Below, one piece after another: positions 1 to 5,683 of a stretch of 6,446 nucleotides of DNA. Origin of the DNA: Moraxellaceae bacterium (GTDB lineage Bacteria; Pseudomonadota; Gammaproteobacteria; Pseudomonadales; Ketobacteraceae). Both the position numbers and the translations under genes were made by a program. The first letter of the stretch is position 1. Each line of letters starts with the position of its first letter. Where the stretch lies: assembly GCA_002402125.1 (NCBI GenBank), contig NVVG01000002.1, positions 73,979 to 80,424 of the forward strand, written 5' to 3'. Under the pieces are notes generated by a model, which ran no database searches, was not told the origin of the DNA, and saw only the letters and a list, made by a program, of their open reading frames with translations.

Positions 1-998
1 TTTAGCACGCCAGAGTAGATACGGATAAAGGTAAGCGCACCAAAACGGTCATCCATGATTTTAAAGGCTAATGCCTTGAATGATGTATCGGTGGTGACAA
101 TGGCATGATCGCCAGTTTCTTCACCGTCTTCGTTGGTAAGCGGCTGCGGCTTAACCTCGGTAGGATTCGGTAAGTAGTCAACAACGGCGTCAAGAATGAT
201 TTGAACGCCTTTGTTTTTGAACGCCGAACCACAGAATGTGGGGAAGATATCCAGTGCAATGGTACCCTCACGGATACAACGTTTAATATCGTCAATAGAG
301 GGTTCGGTACCCTCTAAGTATGCTCCCATGAGATCGTCATCTTGCTCAAGAGCGGTTTCGATCAATAATTCACGGTATTCTTCAACCAAATCTACCATGT
401 CAGCAGGAACATCTTGGATTTCGTAGTTTTCAGGCTCGCCTGAATCATCCCAAACCCATGCTTTACGGGTTAGTAGGTCAACAATACCGATAAAATCTTC
501 TTCCGTACCGATTGGCAATACCATTACCAATGGGTTCGCACCTAGCACTTCTTTAACTTGCTTAACCACTCTGAGGAAGTCTGCACCCATACGGTCTAAC
601 TTGTTAACGAAGATGATACGAGCAACTTCTGATTCGTTCGCGTAACGCCAGTTAGTTTCTGATTGAGGCTCAACACCACCAGAACCACAGAATACACCCA
701 CGCCGCCATCCAGTACCTTCAGGGAGCGATATACTTCGATAGTGAAGTCAACGTGTCCAGGGGTATCGATGATGTTCATGCGGTGCTCTTTCCAGTAGCA
801 GGTAGTTGCTGCTGACTGGATGGTGATACCGCGTTCTTGCTCTTGTTCCATGAAGTCAGTGGTGGCTGCTCCATCATGAACTTCACCGGTTTTATGGATC
901 TTACCGGTAAGCTTTAGAATTCGTTCAGTTGTGGTTGTTTTACCCGCATCAACGTGCGCGAAAATACCAATGTTTCTATATTTGGATAATTCAGTCAT
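1..998 (-). CDS. fusA: Elongation factor G, second type (EF-G 2), N-terminal part
   Basis: Cytoplasmic translational GTPase that moves tRNA and mRNA through the ribosome, or helps recycle ribosomes. The gene is cut by the left edge, leaving 332 whole codons, about half of the usual ~700. The start is the ATG at 998-996 (protein begins [20 protein letters not shown]). All GTP-binding motifs are present: P-loop AHVDAGKT at 14-21, switch II DTPGH at 78-82, NKLD at 132-135 and GSA at 257-259. Domain II begins near the edge ([13 protein letters not shown]). The variant [17 protein letters not shown] after G3 resembles the second EF-G of Vibrio and other marine gammaproteobacteria, from memory. It is not next to rpsL, rpsG or tuf; the upstream neighbour is a membrane-protein gene, which fits a paralogue outside the str operon. 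The upstream Shine-Dalgarno is weak. Assignment to EF-G is near certain; the EF-G 2 subtype and any specialised role are inferred. Confidence 0.96.
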   Translation of the reverse strand, partial: MTELSKYRNIGIFAHVDAGKTTTTERILKLTGKIHKTGEVHDGAATTDFMEQEQERGITIQSAATTCYWKEHRMNIIDTPGHVDFTIEVYRSLKVLDGGVGVFCGSGGVEPQSETNWRYANESEVARIIFVNKLDRMGADFLRVVKQVKEVLGANPLVMVLPIGTEEDFIGIVDLLTRKAWVWDDSGEPENYEIQDVPADMVDLVEEYRELLIETALEQDDDLMGAYLEGTEPSIDDIKRCIREGTIALDIFPTFCGSAFKNKGVQIILDAVVDYLPNPTEVKPQPLTNEDGEETGDHAIVTTDTSFKALAFKIMDDRFGALTFIRIYSGVL

Positions 999-1035
999 TA
1001 GATTACTCGATAAGCTAGGGCCAAAATTGCGCGTA

Positions 1036-1041
1036 AGTATA
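1036..1041 (-). promoter_or_regulatory. Possible -10 box of the EF-G gene
   Basis: On the minus strand this reads TATACT (5 of 6 to TATAAT), 37 bases upstream of the EF-G start codon. No good -35 sits 16-18 bases further upstream, only A-rich sequence. A short direct repeat, ACCGG followed by T runs, lies around 1041-1060. The 155-base gap to the TM2 gene and the presence of this box suggest that EF-G has its own promoter, but this is a weak prediction. Confidence 0.35.
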
Positions 1042-1153
1042 CCGGATTTTACCGGTGTTTTGGTTGTTTTTTTAAATTATTGAAATTTAGGGTAAAAAAT
1101 TCGGGTTTAACGGCCAATATGGTGGGGTAATGCACTAAGTCGACGTTTTCATC

Positions 1154-1543
1154 TTAGGTTTGTGTATTTAGGTCGCTGATTTGATCGTTTAACGTCCAGT
1201 AATCATAGAGGTAACCAAATCCGAATAGCCCTGCGGTTAATAGGTAAAGGATTCCGGTCAGCCATTTACCCATCATCATGCGGTGGATGCCAAATATTCC
1301 TAAAAAGGTTAATAAGATCCAGCCGAGGGTATAGTCCATGGGGCCGGCGTTAAAGCGAGCATCCGCTTGGCGGTCCATGGCAGGGATAAGAAATACATCA
1401 ATTAGCCAGCCGATGCCCAGTAACCCTAAGGTAAAGAACCACAGGGTGCCGGTGATGGGTTTACCAAAGTAAAACCGATGGGCACCGGTGAAACCCAATA
1501 TCCATAATATATAGCCGACCAACGTTGAGTGGGTATTGTTCAT
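1154..1543 (-). CDS. TM2 domain protein with two TM2 repeats
   Basis: Small inner-membrane protein of 129 residues, function unknown. The start is chosen as ATG at 1543 (MNNTHSTLVGYILW), because GGAA lies 7 bases upstream and relatives begin this way; an in-frame TTG at 1579 would add 12 polar residues and has no comparable site. Two copies of the TM2 fold are visible. Copy one spans about 8-55, with GFTGAHRFYFGK at 17-28 and a second hydrophobic helix ending in WLID at 46-49. Copy two spans about 72-122, with GIFGIHRMMMGK at 82-93 and a helix ending in YDYW at 113-116. Each copy gives two membrane helices joined by a short turn with the conserved G-x-HR-x3-GK signature, so four helices in all. 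The second copy has lost the usual aromatic FY (MM instead). The stop is TAA at 1156-1154, followed by EF-G on the same strand without an obvious terminator. Confidence 0.88.
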   Translation of the reverse strand: MNNTHSTLVGYILWILGFTGAHRFYFGKPITGTLWFFTLGLLGIGWLIDVFLIPAMDRQADARFNAGPMDYTLGWILLTFLGIFGIHRMMMGKWLTGILYLLTAGLFGFGYLYDYWTLNDQISDLNTQT

Positions 1544-1644
1544 TATTTGTTTCCGTGTTGCTGGGTTTACATCTGCCAAAATTGCAATTTGCCAGGGTTG
1601 GACTGATTATTAGCCGGTGAGTTCGATCGCCATAATGATTAACT

Positions 1645-1666
1645 GTAATCTCAAGGTTATCTCAGG
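1645..1666. repeat. Imperfect 11-bp tandem repeat in a divergent promoter region
   Basis: GTAATCTCAAG (1645-1655) is followed directly by GTTATCTCAGG (1656-1666), with nine of eleven positions identical. The unit is about one DNA turn long, as in tandem protein-binding sites, and lies between the divergent TM2 and DUF5062-like genes. It is short enough to be chance. Confidence 0.3.
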
Positions 1667-1684
1667 GTATTGCGACAAAAGGCA

Positions 1685-1693
1685 TGCTACAGT
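1685..1693 (+). promoter_or_regulatory. Possible extended -10 box of the DUF5062-like gene
   Basis: TGC-TACAGT is a TGn extended -10 with 4 of 6 matches to TATAAT, placed 31 bases before the ATG at 1725. No convincing -35 is seen, which an extended -10 can tolerate. It would give a leader of roughly 25 bases with a strong ribosome site at its end. Confidence 0.35.
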
Positions 1694-1724
1694 GGCTGCT
1701 GCGGCGATTGAAGGGAAGGCAATA

Positions 1725-1988
1725 ATGAAAAAGCTTAAAAATGAAGCAGGACTCGTTAAAGAAGCACTTCGTGTAGGTGGTATCTATGCCAAAAAACGCG
1801 GGGTAGGTGAATTTGAGAGTACTGATTCAGCAAAAGAAAAAGTCGAATTTCTTTATCGATTGTTAGTACATGATAAGTTGATTCAGCCATTGGTTAAGGG
1901 GCAGGCCGATGACCCCAAGAGGCGGCATAAGTTGGCGTTGTGGATGTCTAAGCAGTTGCCTGGTGATCACCCGCTAAATCAAGGCTAG
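1725..1988 (+). CDS. DUF5062-like small conserved protein
   Basis: An 87-residue soluble protein with no known function. The start is ATG at 1725 (MKKLKNEAGLVKEALRVGG), which has a strong Shine-Dalgarno, AAGGGAAGG, ending five bases upstream. The reading frame stays open back to a GTG at 1617, but those 36 residues are low-complexity and have no ribosome site. I recognise the pattern from small gammaproteobacterial proteins annotated DUF5062: an N-terminal basic helix (KKLKNEA), then YAKKRG at about 21-26, FESTDSAKEKVEFLYRLLVH at about 30-49, DKLIQPL at 50-56 and a tail HKLALWMSKQLPGDHPL. The composition is helical and rich in lysine and leucine, with no signal peptide or membrane segment. 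Neighbours are divergent or have their own leader, so it is probably a single-gene unit. The family name is from memory; the gene itself is well supported. Confidence 0.85.
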   Translation: MKKLKNEAGLVKEALRVGGIYAKKRGVGEFESTDSAKEKVEFLYRLLVHDKLIQPLVKGQADDPKRRHKLALWMSKQLPGDHPLNQG

Positions 1989-1992
1989 CTAA

Positions 1993-2031
1993 CCCACGCT
2001 AAACCCTTGCCATGGTTTGGTTGAGTGTGGG
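1993..2031 (+). terminator. Hairpin after the DUF5062-like gene, no U-tract
   Basis: The arms CCCACGCT (1993-2000) and AGTGTGGG (2024-2031) pair over eight bases with one G-U. Inside, AAACC (2001-2005) can pair with GGTTT (2014-2018), leaving a five-base bulge (2019-2023). It begins four bases after the stop codon, as a terminator would, but the following bases CTCATTATAC are not a T-run. It may instead be a 3'-end protecting stem or part of Rho-dependent termination. Confidence 0.4.
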
Positions 2032-2037
2032 CTCATT

Positions 2038-2060
2038 ATACATCGGTGCACCGTATGTAT
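2038..2060. repeat. 23-bp dyad, possible operator upstream of the REC-GGDEF gene
   Basis: ATACAT (2038-2043), the perfect palindrome CGGTGCACCG (2044-2053), one extra T (2054), then ATGTAT (2055-2060). All 22 other bases are symmetric. It lies 180 bases before the response-regulator start and just after the previous hairpin. The symmetry fits a homodimeric regulator site; as RNA it could form a nine-pair stem with a TGCA loop and one bulge. No T-run follows. I cannot match it to a known operator. Confidence 0.45.
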
Positions 2061-2169
2061 TTCCTCACGCGAGCATGGGAACCAGAAGTCCACCTTTCCC
2101 CTCCGGCTAGGTTGATAAAGTTGTTTACTATCAAATAGTTAGATGTTATTTTGCGAGTATATGGGCGAG

Positions 2170-2198
2170 TAGACAGAATCGATCTACACTTAACTAAT
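2170..2198 (+). promoter_or_regulatory. Possible sigma-70 promoter of the REC-GGDEF gene
   Basis: TAGACA (2170-2175, 5 of 6 to TTGACA), a 17-base spacer and ACTAAT (2193-2198, 4 of 6 to TATAAT). It would start RNA near 2205 and give a leader of about 35 bases. An alternative, TTGTTT (2121-2126) plus TGTTAT (2144-2149), also has 17-base spacing and overlaps the small palindrome ACTAT-CAA-ATAGT (2127-2139). Neither is strong. Confidence 0.25.
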
Positions 2199-2239
2199 AT
2201 TACAATTTCTCAATTTCCGAATGGACACGCTGGTCGCAA

Positions 2240-3205
2240 ATGAAAGTATTGGTTGTCGAAGATAATAAAACCGTCAGTATGATTGCTAGTCGCATTATTA
2301 ATAGCATGGGTCATGAGGCTATTCTTGCGACGGATGGCGAGCAGGCGTTGGCGCTTTTTAAGGGCGATAGATACGATTTGGTCTTGATGGATGTGGAACT
2401 GCCAGGGTTAGACGGCTTTGAAACCACCCGTAGGATTCGCCAGTTAGCCCCTGACAGCTGGTTTCCCATCATTTTTATCAGTGGTAATACGGAAGATACT
2501 TATCTAGCTACCGGAATTGAAGCGGGTGGGGATGATTATCTCTCGAAACCGGTGAAACCGGTGGTATTAAAAGCCAAAATTAACGCCATGGCACGTATTG
2601 CTCAGATGCAGGAGCAGTTGTCGGCGACCAACAAAAACCTTGAAGTTGCCAATGAAGAGTTGCAACGATTGAGTTGCCTGGATGGGTTGACCTCGGTGGT
2701 CAATCGGCGCGGGTTTGATAAACAATTTAAGGTGGAGTGGGGGCGCTGTTTGCGTGAGTCTACTCCGCTGAGCGTAATGATGATCGATATCGATCAATTT
2801 AAGGGTTTTAATGATAACTACGGTCATTTGGCGGGCGATGATTGCCTACGGATTGTTGCCCAAACACTCGGCAATCAATTGCTGCGACCCGGTGATCTCA
2901 TTGCGCGTTATGGCGGTGAAGAGTTTGCTGTATTGTTGCCGTTAACAGATTTGAAAGGTGCACAGGACGTGGTAGATAATATGTTTGATGCGCTCAATAA
3001 AGCCAATGTGCCTTATCCAGACAGTACGGTATGCGATCGTGTGACCATCAGTATCGGGGTGTTTTGTACCACGCAGCTAGCCCTGGATTTTGATAAAACC
3101 GATAAACTGATGTTGGTACAGCATGCCGATGAAGCGCTGTATGTAGCGAAGCACTCTGGGCGCAATCAGGCGGTGATTTATTCGGATGAGTTTTCCAAGG
3201 GCTAA
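2240..3205 (+). CDS. REC-GGDEF response regulator, predicted diguanylate cyclase
   Basis: A 321-residue cytoplasmic response regulator predicted to make cyclic di-GMP from two GTP when phosphorylated. The receiver domain (about 1-120) has the acidic pair E7/D8, phospho-acceptor D51 (LVLMDVELPG), S81 and K103 (LSKPVKP). A linker (about 121-146) looks like a coiled coil, common for activation by dimerisation. The GGDEF domain (about 147-316) has DGLTSVVNRRGF at 148-159, metal-binding D183 in DIDQFKGFND, and the active motif GGEEF at 225-229. The inhibitory I-site RPGD (216-219) lies exactly five residues before it, so product feedback should work. All key residues are present, so an active enzyme is expected. 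The ATG at 2240 begins the standard beta strand MKVLVVEDN; its ribosome site is poor, suggesting low expression. No histidine kinase lies beside it, so the phosphate donor is unknown. Its 3' end is closed by the shared terminator at 3222-3253. Confidence 0.93.
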   Translation: MKVLVVEDNKTVSMIASRIINSMGHEAILATDGEQALALFKGDRYDLVLMDVELPGLDGFETTRRIRQLAPDSWFPIIFISGNTEDTYLATGIEAGGDDYLSKPVKPVVLKAKINAMARIAQMQEQLSATNKNLEVANEELQRLSCLDGLTSVVNRRGFDKQFKVEWGRCLRESTPLSVMMIDIDQFKGFNDNYGHLAGDDCLRIVAQTLGNQLLRPGDLIARYGGEEFAVLLPLTDLKGAQDVVDNMFDALNKANVPYPDSTVCDRVTISIGVFCTTQLALDFDKTDKLMLVQHADEALYVAKHSGRNQAVIYSDEFSKG

Positions 3206-3221
3206 ACATGAAATTCTGAGT

Positions 3222-3253
3222 AAAAAAACGGGATGCAAGCGCATCCCGTTTTT
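3222..3253. terminator. Bidirectional intrinsic terminator between convergent genes
   Basis: A run of seven A (3222-3228), stem CGGGATGC (3229-3236), loop AAGC, complementary stem GCATCCCG (3241-3248) and five T (3249-3253). The GC-rich eight-pair stem with A-run on one side and T-run on the other works on both strands. It ends the response-regulator transcript on plus and the porin transcript on minus, sitting 16 and 22 bases from their stop codons. Confidence 0.93.
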
Positions 3254-3275
3254 GATTTCAGACGATAGAGTTAGT

Positions 3276-4364
3276 TTAGAACTCAACCGCAAGCTGAAGC
3301 GTGATTGCGGTAGCGTCGTCACCGGTACCACCTTCAGTTTCGTCATAGTCAGTGTTACGAGCATACTCAAGGCTTAGGCTGGTATTGTCAGCGATCAGCG
3401 TCGATGCGGCTATTGCGATACGCTTTTCAGGCAAGCCTAATGCTAATGCTTCTTTGGTGCCCTGGTAAGCGATAGCGAATTGAGTTTCACATTTACCGAG
3501 ACTCAGTAAGTAACCGGCTTCAATGTTAAACGCGGCAGGTTTTGCGCCTTCACCTTCAAATGCTAAATCTGCAGTTTCAAATTCTTCTTGAGCCGTGGTG
3601 TATTCAACGAAGACGTTAATGTCTCCAAAAGATACCGCGGCATCAACAGAGATACCGGCAACATAATCATCGGATAACACTACAGTGCCTTCAAGGCCAC
3701 CGACATCGGCGAAGTTGTTGATATAATCAGCACCAAACTCATAAGCTAAAGCGCCGGACTCTCGTGCGAAAGTGAATGATAAACCGAACATTTCTGTCTT
3801 GTCCTGCGCGCCACCGTTATCGTCAACATCACCATTAAATACATAAACCGACGTGGAGATTGGCCCCATAGACACGCCGACTTCAACGGTAGACTCTCGG
3901 GTTTCAGCCAAATCAAGGGTTAGCGGGTCAGATACTAAGTTGGATGCAAAGCTACCAAAAGGAATGTAGAACACCCCAGCATTAACAGATAATAAGTCTT
4001 TTTCAAACGAGATGTGTGCTTCATCAACTTCAAGAGGAGTCACATCTTCTTCGTGTAATAACCCAACTTGAACATGAACACCTTCTGCAATGTTGGCTTC
4101 AAAGGCTAGCGCTACGGTTGCTGCAACAATGTCGCTAGTCTTATCATCGTTGTAATCTGTGGCATAACCGACTTCTACTTCGACAACACCACTAACTGCG
4201 ATGGCAGGTGTGGTACGTTCTGTTTGCATTTCACTCAACTTATCAATACGTGCCTTCAATGCTTCGATGTCAGTATTAGTGTCGGCAAAAGCTACGTTGC
4301 TAATCAATAAAGAAGACGCTGCGATAGCAGTAGGTAAAGCCATGATTTTGAATATAGAGGTCAT
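3276..4364 (-). CDS. LbtU-type outer-membrane porin, probable iron/siderophore uptake
   Basis: A 362-residue outer-membrane beta-barrel. Residues 1-27 are a signal peptide, with cleavage predicted after SNVAFA. Residues about 30-50 (DIEALKARIDKLSEMQTE) form a short heptad-like helix, as seen at the N-terminus of some trimeric porins. The rest alternates polar and hydrophobic residues in strands and ends in AVEF; a C-terminal Phe is the classic barrel-assembly signal. HEEDVTPLEVDEAHISF (104-120), FYIPFGSFASNLVSDPLTLDL (132-152 region), ETRES (154-158) and YVFNGD (174-179) match what I remember of the LbtU siderophore-porin family, named for the Legionella legiobactin receptor. The protein is strongly acidic and has one cysteine (292). 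ATG at 4364 is the only start giving a full signal peptide with its basic n-region; the Shine-Dalgarno is weak. A sigma-70 promoter overlapped by a Fur-like box lies just upstream, which supports an iron role. The exact substrate is not known; a general anion or solute porin is the alternative. Confidence 0.85.
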   Translation of the reverse strand: MTSIFKIMALPTAIAASSLLISNVAFADTNTDIEALKARIDKLSEMQTERTTPAIAVSGVVEVEVGYATDYNDDKTSDIVAATVALAFEANIAEGVHVQVGLLHEEDVTPLEVDEAHISFEKDLLSVNAGVFYIPFGSFASNLVSDPLTLDLAETRESTVEVGVSMGPISTSVYVFNGDVDDNGGAQDKTEMFGLSFTFARESGALAYEFGADYINNFADVGGLEGTVVLSDDYVAGISVDAAVSFGDINVFVEYTTAQEEFETADLAFEGEGAKPAAFNIEAGYLLSLGKCETQFAIAYQGTKEALALGLPEKRIAIAASTLIADNTSLSLEYARNTDYDETEGGTGDDATAITLQLAVEF

Positions 4365-4369
4365 ACGTT

Positions 4370-4398
4370 GCCCAACTTCAGTTATAAGAATGTTGGGC
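4370..4398. repeat. 7-bp inverted repeat at the porin start of transcription
   Basis: GCCCAAC (4370-4376) and GTTGGGC (4392-4398) are perfect inverted copies 15 bases apart, centre to centre 22 bases or about two DNA turns. The distal arm lies just after the -10 box, so transcription predicted near 4393 would begin inside it. An RNA hairpin is therefore doubtful, and an operator bound on DNA is the better reading. The proximal arm lies just before the porin ATG. Confidence 0.45.
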
Positions 4399-4399
4399 C

Positions 4400-4427
4400 A
4401 GTATAGAGTAATTGCTTTCTTTGTAAA
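4400..4427 (-). promoter_or_regulatory. Sigma-70 promoter of the porin gene
   Basis: On the minus strand: -35 TTTACA (4427-4422, 5 of 6), a 16-base spacer, -10 TATACT (4405-4400, 5 of 6). RNA would start near 4393, giving a leader of about 30 bases before the ATG at 4364. This is the best promoter in the window. Its -35 overlaps the Fur-like box by two bases. Confidence 0.7.
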
Positions 4428-4444
4428 TGAGAATAAATGTCATT
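4426..4444. promoter_or_regulatory. Fur-box-like operator of the porin promoter
   Basis: AATGAGAATAAATGTCATT, or on the minus strand AATGACATTTATTCTCATT. Against the extended Fur consensus AATGATAATnATTATCATT it matches 15 of 18 defined positions, and its two halves are symmetric at 7 of 9. It abuts and slightly overlaps the -35 box, where bound Fur with ferrous iron would block RNA polymerase. Together with an LbtU-type porin downstream this predicts induction under iron shortage. The consensus is established knowledge; binding here is inferred. Confidence 0.65.
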
Positions 4445-4679
4445 CCTAGGCTTGGTTGAGTTTTTTTGAGTGCCGGGTAAAAGCTTCAACGATGTTGATT
4501 TGCGCCGTTATTGTCGTTCCAGAGTGAGCGATAGCATGTCCTTTCAGCAATGACCGAAGGTAAAACAGGCAAACCCCGCACCAGGGTCTAGAATTAATGC
4601 AAAGGCAAAATACTGGTCGAAAGGAGGTGAAGGCCTTCTATTTTGAACATGAGTCTAACAATTCACTATATCCGCTCAA
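4445..4679. other. Gap between porin control region and binding-protein operon
   Basis: Together with the porin promoter region this makes a 315-base gap without a credible full gene on either strand. The first part (4445-4560) shows a T-run at 4460-4466 but no clear hairpin before it. The second part carries a possible promoter (4566-4594), a perfect Shine-Dalgarno (4621-4630), the palindrome GAAGGCCTTC (4629-4638) and a 13-codon open frame (4649-4690). I see no tRNA, riboswitch or repeat family. Confidence 0.5.
4566..4594 (+). promoter_or_regulatory. Possible promoter of the binding-protein/sensor operon
   Basis: The -10 candidate TAGAAT (4589-4594) has 5 of 6 matches; 17 bases upstream is CAGGCA (4566-4571), only 3 of 6 to TTGACA. 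RNA would start near 4601 and carry a leader of about 80 bases containing the strong Shine-Dalgarno. A weak -35 often means that an activator is needed, but none is identified here. Confidence 0.35.
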
Positions 4680-4690
4680 ATGAGGAATAA
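4621..4690 (+). other. Leader with perfect Shine-Dalgarno and 13-codon open frame
   Basis: AAGGAGGTGA (4621-4630) is a ten-base match to the 3' end of 16S rRNA, the best in the window, yet it lies 49 bases before the ATG at 4680. A short frame follows: ATG 4649 (or TTG 4643) to TAA 4690, reading MSLTIHYIRSNEE, which overlaps the start of the binding-protein gene. The palindrome GAAGGCCTTC (4629-4638) touches the Shine-Dalgarno and could fold over it. Spacing to TTG 4643 is long, so translation of the peptide is uncertain. Confidence 0.3.
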
Positions 4691-5645
4691 ATTGTTGCTT
4701 AGTCGAATAATTTTGTTAGCGGTGATGCTGTGTTGGCACACCCATTCTAGTGCTATTGAATATACCATCGGCATCGCTGCCTGGTCAGGTTACCCATCGA
4801 GTGTTGAAGGCTTTAAAGATGGGTTGGCCAGCAAGGGGCTGCGAGAAGGTGAGCAGATTCAATTCCTAATCGGAGACATTGGCGCGAACACAGTGCTGCA
4901 ACAAAAAGTGGCGGCGTTTTTTAAAGCAAAAAAAGTCGACCTGGTATATTCCTTAACAACCCCTGGTACCAGCATCATCAAACACGTCATGCCTGAAACG
5001 ACGCCCATTGTTTTTTCTATCGTGACTTACCCCGCAGATTCCGGTCTCATCGAATCCTTCGAATATTCCGCTAACAATTTGGTGGGCACCAGCAACTATG
5101 TGCCAATACGACATTACCTTGACCTACTTGATTTGGTGTTACCGGCCACCAAGAGCGTCGCCATTTTTCATCGAAAAGGCGAGCCAAATTCGAAGATACA
5201 AGCCGCCAATATGCTTAGATTGCTGAAGCGGGCGGGTATCACCGGTATTGACAAAGAGCCCGAAGATATAGCGCAAGTAAAGGCAATGGCAACTGCGCTG
5301 ATTGGTAAAGTGGACGTATTTATGACCACCACCGATACCTTGATGCAATCCGGTGGCGAACAGGTGCTGATAGATATTTCCCAAAAACATGGTATTCCTA
5401 TACTTAGCTCCAATAAAGCCGGCATAGAAGCGGGCGCAAGTTTTGGGCCGGTTGCGGATTTTTACACATTGGGAAAGATGGCAGGTATTAAGGCCGCAAA
5501 GATCCTCCTGAATAATCTGCGGCCTGAAAAAATCGAATCAGAATTCCAGGATCCACCACAATTTTTAATGAACAAAGACAGTGTTGAGAGGTTAGGGATT
5601 TCTCTTTCAGAAGAAGCACGTAGCACCATCAGTTGGGTGGAGTGA
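4680..5645 (+). CDS. Periplasmic ABC-type substrate-binding protein (PF04392-like)
   Basis: A 321-residue periplasmic binding protein of the ABC_sub_bind/TrpX-like group, with a two-lobed type I fold. Residues 1-25 are a signal peptide: basic start MRNK, hydrophobic core, cleavage likely after THSSA. There is a Cys at 18 but no lipobox, so a soluble protein is expected. Lobe one begins IEYTIGIAAWSGYPSSVEGF with GFKDGL at 44-49. VDLVYSLTTPGTSI and TPIVFSIVTYPADSGL continue the family pattern. NNLVGTSNYVP precedes lobe two, with VDVFMTTTDTLMQSG, HGIPILSSNKAGIEAGASFG and GKMAGIKAAKILLNN. The ATG at 4680 lacks a Shine-Dalgarno; a TTG at 4692 has GAGGA at ideal distance and would remove four residues including the basic ones, so the start is open. 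No permease or ATPase gene follows. Instead a sensor gene starts 34 bases downstream, so this protein probably works as a ligand-binding co-sensor. The ligand is unknown; relatives bind amino acids and similar small molecules. Confidence 0.88.
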   Translation: MRNKLLLSRIILLAVMLCWHTHSSAIEYTIGIAAWSGYPSSVEGFKDGLASKGLREGEQIQFLIGDIGANTVLQQKVAAFFKAKKVDLVYSLTTPGTSIIKHVMPETTPIVFSIVTYPADSGLIESFEYSANNLVGTSNYVPIRHYLDLLDLVLPATKSVAIFHRKGEPNSKIQAANMLRLLKRAGITGIDKEPEDIAQVKAMATALIGKVDVFMTTTDTLMQSGGEQVLIDISQKHGIPILSSNKAGIEAGASFGPVADFYTLGKMAGIKAAKILLNNLRPEKIESEFQDPPQFLMNKDSVERLGISLSEEARSTISWVE

Positions 5646-5647
5646 GC

Positions 5648-5683
5648 ATGAATAAAATATTCGATAGTATGGGTTTGCGGTGA
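5648..5683 (+). other. Eleven-codon frame overlapping the sensor start; possible frame break
   Basis: ATG 5648 to TGA 5683 encodes MNKIFDSMGLR. It has a good ribosome site (GGAG at 5639-5642, five bases away) and its last codons overlap the sensor GTG as CGGTGA. A one-base backward slip at 5680 joins it to the sensor as MNKIFDSMGLRVKLVPKLVS, a natural-looking cytoplasmic start before a membrane helix. A lost G in a GGG run, a coupling peptide, or programmed slippage would all explain this. Confidence 0.5.

Noticed and set aside
1617..1724. N-terminal extension of the DUF5062-like gene from GTG 1617.
   Set aside because: There is no ribosome site at the GTG, the segment looks like promoter DNA, and ATG 1725 has an excellent Shine-Dalgarno and the family-like start.
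2065..2125. Possible cyclic di-GMP-I (GEMM) riboswitch before the REC-GGDEF gene, because of CACGC, GGGAACC and CTCCGGCTAGG.
   Set aside because: The conserved GGGACGCAAAGCC core and the flanking closing stems are missing. A covariance-model search would settle it; I do not expect a hit.
2221..2265. Fourteen-codon frame from ATG 2221 overlapping the response-regulator start.
   Set aside because: It has no ribosome site and no distinctive sequence, so it is likely a chance frame.
3077..3377. Open frames on both strands across the convergent gene ends.
   Set aside because: They overlap two well-supported genes and the terminator, and their translations show no recognisable domain.
4596..4640. 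GEMM-like stretch GCAAAGGCAAAATACTGG with TCGAAAGG before the binding-protein gene.
   Set aside because: The arms around the GAAA do not pair and the downstream core is absent; the resemblance is only to a few short words.
4649..4697. TTGAAC-18-TATATC as promoter of the binding-protein gene (4644-4673).
   Set aside because: RNA would start almost at the ATG and would discard the strong Shine-Dalgarno; the -10 is poor.
5139..5425. Minus-strand open frames inside the binding-protein gene.
   Set aside because: They are shadows of a clear plus-strand gene and lack ribosome sites and known motifs.
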